Shown here: positions 6,130-8,692 of the stretch, piece by piece
How the letters are laid out: each line of letters opens with the position of its first letter
Numbering within the stretch: the first letter of the stretch is position 1
Source: JBMNCR01 sp049366695
Lineage (GTDB): Bacteria; Bacillota; Clostridia; Eubacteriales; Alkalibacteraceae
Direction of reading: 5' to 3'
Assembly (NCBI GenBank): GCA_049366695.1
Contig: JBMNCR010000023.1
Span: 1 to 8,692, forward strand
DNA length: 8,692 nt
Translations under genes and position numbers: made by a program
The notes under the pieces: model-generated
Database searches by the model: none
The model's input: the letters and a program-made list of their open reading frames with translations, nothing else
Told to the model about the DNA's origin: nothing

Positions 6130-7341
6130 TTATTTACTCCTATAATTAAATAAAAGATTGAACTTCCCCTTATCTATTTTTAAATCAGGAGAAAGGCGAA
6201 TAGCATCTTGAATTGAAAATAATCCCATCGCTATACTTTTGGCCATCAAATCTACTAAATATTGTGGATATGGTTCTCTTATTTCTGGGAAAATAATTTG
6301 ATGTTTAATGCTTAATAGATATTTCTCTAATCTTGTCTGATCAATAGCAAGCACTTCTTTTAATTCAATCCTATATGCTGGACCATCCGTATAAGGTTTG
6401 TAATATGTATAATAAATCTCTGATTTTTTCTTATTCCCTTTTAAATCTTTTGTTTTTATTTTTTCTAAAATCCTTTCAAATGATTGATTAAGCTCTTTCT
6501 TTTCTTTTATAGTTTCGAGGTTACATTTTATGTGTAAATCACCCCAAATCCTATTTTCATCTTTACTTTGGCCAACTGATAAGGGTTTTAAATACTCATT
6601 TTCTTCTAGTCCTAATGAAAAAAAAGTTTTATCGTCAACACAAATACCAGAAATATCTTTAAGATAGCTCTCAATTATATCCCTGGAAGAACTATATTTC
6701 GCCATAGCTATAATACATTCATTTTTAAAAGCAGCTGAAATAATATCAGGAATATCTGGAATTATTTTATTATAAGTATCTTTTAAGAATTCTGATAAAG
6801 CCTCACAATAATCCCTGCCTGCATTTTCATCTTTAGCACTAAGCATACTGTTAATTTTTAAAATAGGCGTCAAATGATTGCCGTCCATAATTCTTATTTC
6901 ATGTTTTGCTTGAGCCAAAACACTGAGTTCCATTAAAAACATAATACCCTGAATCAGGCGCATGTTTGCCTCGCCATGAGGCAAAACGGTTTGATAATGA
7001 TAGTACTGATTTTTTCTTTCTCCCCATTCTATATCCTTATTCTCTGATAAACCTTCAACTCCAACACCAATTGCAAGTAAGATATCAGTTCCAGTCATTT
7101 TCTCTACAATATTACTGCCATCAACCGCAATAAGAGACGAAGAAGATTTTTTGGAATTAATTTTTTTGATAAGACATTGATTTTTAAGTTTAGAAATACC
7201 ATTTCGGATAGGTTCATCTTGAATGTCAAACATTGAGTTCATTTTATCAACGGTATGAGGAACCTTATTTAAAATTTGCACCAGAAGATCATCTGGCAAA
7301 TAAGCATAATTTTTATTATCTTGATAACTATCCATAATCAT
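6130..7341 (-). CDS. NurA-domain nuclease
   Basis: A 403-residue protein with a NurA nuclease domain, the usual partner of HerA, which cuts DNA fed through the HerA ring in a Mn/Mg-dependent way. Visible landmarks: IAVDGS (71-76, likely metal-binding Asp74), LMELS (Glu138), IRIMDGN (149-155, Asp153), DDKTFFSL (236-243), YYKPYTDGPAYRIEL (313-327) and a C-terminal YPQYLVDLMAKSIAMG (358-373), in the order expected of the family. The motif usually ending RxExP reads RIEL here. Residues 1-65 precede the nuclease core and look like a small winged helix (LPDDLLVQIL to NGISKLKNQ), perhaps a DNA- or partner-binding module. Start ATG 7341 follows AAGGAT with 8 bases of spacing, 5 bases after the DruA-like gene; a second ATG two codons on is possible. 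Assignment rests on motif order, so individual catalytic residues are tentative. Confidence 0.85.
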   Translation of the reverse strand: MIMDSYQDNKNYAYLPDDLLVQILNKVPHTVDKMNSMFDIQDEPIRNGISKLKNQCLIKKINSKKSSSSLIAVDGSNIVEKMTGTDILLAIGVGVEGLSENKDIEWGERKNQYYHYQTVLPHGEANMRLIQGIMFLMELSVLAQAKHEIRIMDGNHLTPILKINSMLSAKDENAGRDYCEALSEFLKDTYNKIIPDIPDIISAAFKNECIIAMAKYSSSRDIIESYLKDISGICVDDKTFFSLGLEENEYLKPLSVGQSKDENRIWGDLHIKCNLETIKEKKELNQSFERILEKIKTKDLKGNKKKSEIYYTYYKPYTDGPAYRIELKEVLAIDQTRLEKYLLSIKHQIIFPEIREPYPQYLVDLMAKSIAMGLFSIQDAIRLSPDLKIDKGKFNLLFNYRSK

Positions 7342-7346
7342 TCAAT

Positions 7347-8501
7347 CTATCCTTGTAATTTTTTATACCTTTTCATTTCCTCAATAGTTTGCTCAATAAA
7401 ATAACCACCAGAAAAACTCATGTATTCTTTTCTATTTTTTACCCTTGGTATTGCCCATCGCTGTCTCCAAAAATTTGTTATATCTATAACATTTCGATTA
7501 ATCCATTCTGGATTTTCATTATTTTTAATTACTTGTTTTAAGTTTTTTGCAAGCGAAAAAATATAAACTGCTCTTTTAATCCCATGATTTGTACCATTTG
7601 ATATTCCGAGACACTCCATAGCATGATTAATTATCCTTAGTTTTCTAGAGGGACCATTACCATAGCCTCGACTCACATTATAATTCCGTTTAGACAAATA
7701 TCCTATAAAATCCTCGTAAAGCTTGTTCGGAATATGAAAAGTACCGTTACCATGAGTGTATCCGATAAATTCAGAAATCGGTTCCTTAAAAAACTTTAAA
7801 CGATTATAAATACTACTCTTACCATAAGCCCCTGTAGTTGTAACAAACAAAAGGCGTGGAGGTAATTTTCTTTTCTTAATAATAGTTTTTTTCTTTTGAT
7901 ATTTTTTTTTAAAAGTTTCTCGTATTTGATTTGCAGTTAACAGAGAGGCAACTAGTTTTCCTCCTAAAATATAATTATATGGAGGCAACGCACCCAATCG
8001 TTGTGCACTCATAGATTGATTAACCCAGTAATCTCTTTCTTCTTTTTTGAGACCAATATAATTATCACGGACACTCCAACTCAAAATAGGGCTTTGTAAA
8101 CCTATTAGTCCAATAGGTGCATTATGGTATTTATCCCAAATAATAAATCGAATTTGACGACCATAGGCTCTTTCATATGGCAAGCTCCACCAAACTAAAT
8201 TCCACCATCTAAAAATAATCTCATATTTAGTCCCTCTTTGGACCTCTATAATTTCGGGTTCAATTTTATTAATATTCAGATTCTTGCCGTCAATTAAATA
8301 TTTTTTAATTAAATGAATATTTCTTAAAACAAATTGTTCATTCTTACATATTCTTTCCGCTTTAGCAATACTATGCGCTTCTCTTTTTGTTTCCCTTGAA
8401 TCATCTTTAAGAACGAATATATTATTATTAATTGAATATCCTTGTTTCTCAAGAACTGAAACAACTTTATTTCTTAATGTGTTTTTTGTTATTTGAGACA
8501 T
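7347..8501 (-). CDS. DUF4338 / DruA-like anti-phage protein
   Basis: A 384-residue protein of the DUF4338 family, whose named member is DruA of the Druantia anti-phage system. The core runs from about 94 to 270: WWSLPYERAYGRQIRF (104-119), PIGLIGL then SPILSWSVRDNYIG (137-150, with the RD-IG signature), a block around GALPPYN and GGKLVASLL (170-188), PPRLLFVTTTGAYGKSSIYNRL (214-235) and the glycine-rich GYTHGNGTFHIP (247-258). Residues 1-90 are charged and helical; 285-384 form an extra C-terminal part. The biochemical activity of DruA is not known to me. It is first in the operon, upstream of the nuclease and translocase. No AGGAGG-like site precedes the ATG at 8501, unlike most genes here, so initiation may be weak or the true start may differ. 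Similar proteins are sometimes annotated near transposases, so a mobile-element role is the main alternative. Confidence 0.82.
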   Translation of the reverse strand: MSQITKNTLRNKVVSVLEKQGYSINNNIFVLKDDSRETKREAHSIAKAERICKNEQFVLRNIHLIKKYLIDGKNLNINKIEPEIIEVQRGTKYEIIFRWWNLVWWSLPYERAYGRQIRFIIWDKYHNAPIGLIGLQSPILSWSVRDNYIGLKKEERDYWVNQSMSAQRLGALPPYNYILGGKLVASLLTANQIRETFKKKYQKKKTIIKKRKLPPRLLFVTTTGAYGKSSIYNRLKFFKEPISEFIGYTHGNGTFHIPNKLYEDFIGYLSKRNYNVSRGYGNGPSRKLRIINHAMECLGISNGTNHGIKRAVYIFSLAKNLKQVIKNNENPEWINRNVIDITNFWRQRWAIPRVKNRKEYMSFSGGYFIEQTIEEMKRYKKLQG

Positions 8502-8579
8502 AATAAATAACCAAATTTTAATTTATCTAAATAATTTCCTAAATAAATTATTTTATACTTTCCTATATGTTTTACCTTT

Positions 8580-8609
8580 TTTATATTTTAACACAAATTA
8601 ATAATACAA
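8580..8609 (-). promoter_or_regulatory. Possible promoter of the DruA-NurA-HerA operon
   Basis: On the minus strand TTGTAT (8604-8609), an 18-base spacer and TATAAA (8580-8585) form a weak sigma-A-like promoter about 80 bases upstream of the DruA-like start. The surrounding DNA is so AT-rich that TATAAA-like strings are common; a second one lies about 8548-8553 without a usable -35. Confidence 0.3.
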
Positions 8610-8614
8610 AGGAG

Positions 8615-8692
8615 TGTTTAGAGTAAAAAGGACATTTGGGCTCTATAATTGAAAAATAACATTCAACTATAGGATAGTCTGATCAATCAGGA
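8615..8692. other. Right flank, possible edge of a mobile element
   Basis: No gene. The string GGACATTTGGGCTCTATAATTG (8630-8651, described by its GGGCTCT core) followed by AACATTCAACTATAGGA recalls ends of ISL3-like elements, from memory only. The last bases contain CTGAT-CA-ATCAG, a tight inverted repeat. The window ends before any transposase could be seen. Confidence 0.2.

Noticed and set aside
4327..8501. Canonical Druantia system
   Set aside because: Only the DUF4338 component is present; no DruE helicase or DruB/C/D homologue is visible, and HerA-NurA takes their place.
1..8692. CRISPR array, tRNA or rRNA gene, riboswitch
   Set aside because: No regularly spaced direct repeats with unique spacers, no cloverleaf-like sequence with a T-loop motif, and no conserved riboswitch core was seen on either strand by eye.

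Overview
The window looks like chromosomal DNA of a low-G+C, Gram-positive anaerobe of the Clostridia type. It is AT-rich, has strong AGGAGG-like ribosome binding sites, a lipobox lipoprotein and a TipA/Mta-type MerR regulator, and carries dispersed repeats with the core AACCGTCCCCTG. Organism identity is inferred from style only. Every gene I accept lies on the minus strand, so transcription runs right to left.

Left part (1-4326) is a patchwork of single genes and repeats: the N-terminal piece of a transposase-like gene running off the left edge (1-242); a lipoprotein with BspA-type leucine-rich repeats (396-1118); a MerR/TipAS drug-sensing regulator (1430-2194) with a textbook 19-bp-spacer MerR promoter and a possible internal start for a free sensor domain; a small four-helix membrane protein (2521-2901); and a membrane-anchored protein of unknown function (3008-3556). 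Three copies of one dispersed repeat (251-319, 2907-2975, 3949-4000) punctuate this part. Two of them carry an extended -10 promoter and a ribosome binding site aimed into the next gene. The stretch 3660-4326 holds no convincing gene.

Right part (4327-8501) is a compact, very AT-rich three-gene operon in the order DUF4338/DruA-like protein, NurA-domain nuclease, HerA-type hexameric ATPase, with gaps of only 5 and 9 bases. HerA-NurA is a DNA-translocase/nuclease pair, and DUF4338 is the domain of DruA from the Druantia anti-phage system. The Druantia helicase DruE is absent, so this is not canonical Druantia. The likely reading is an anti-phage defence operon in which HerA pumps DNA for NurA to degrade while the DruA-like protein supplies recognition or an additional DNA-processing activity. 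Defence function and the division of labour are inference. This operon is the main candidate in the window for an undescribed or little-described system. The last ~90 bases hold no gene and may be the edge of another mobile element.
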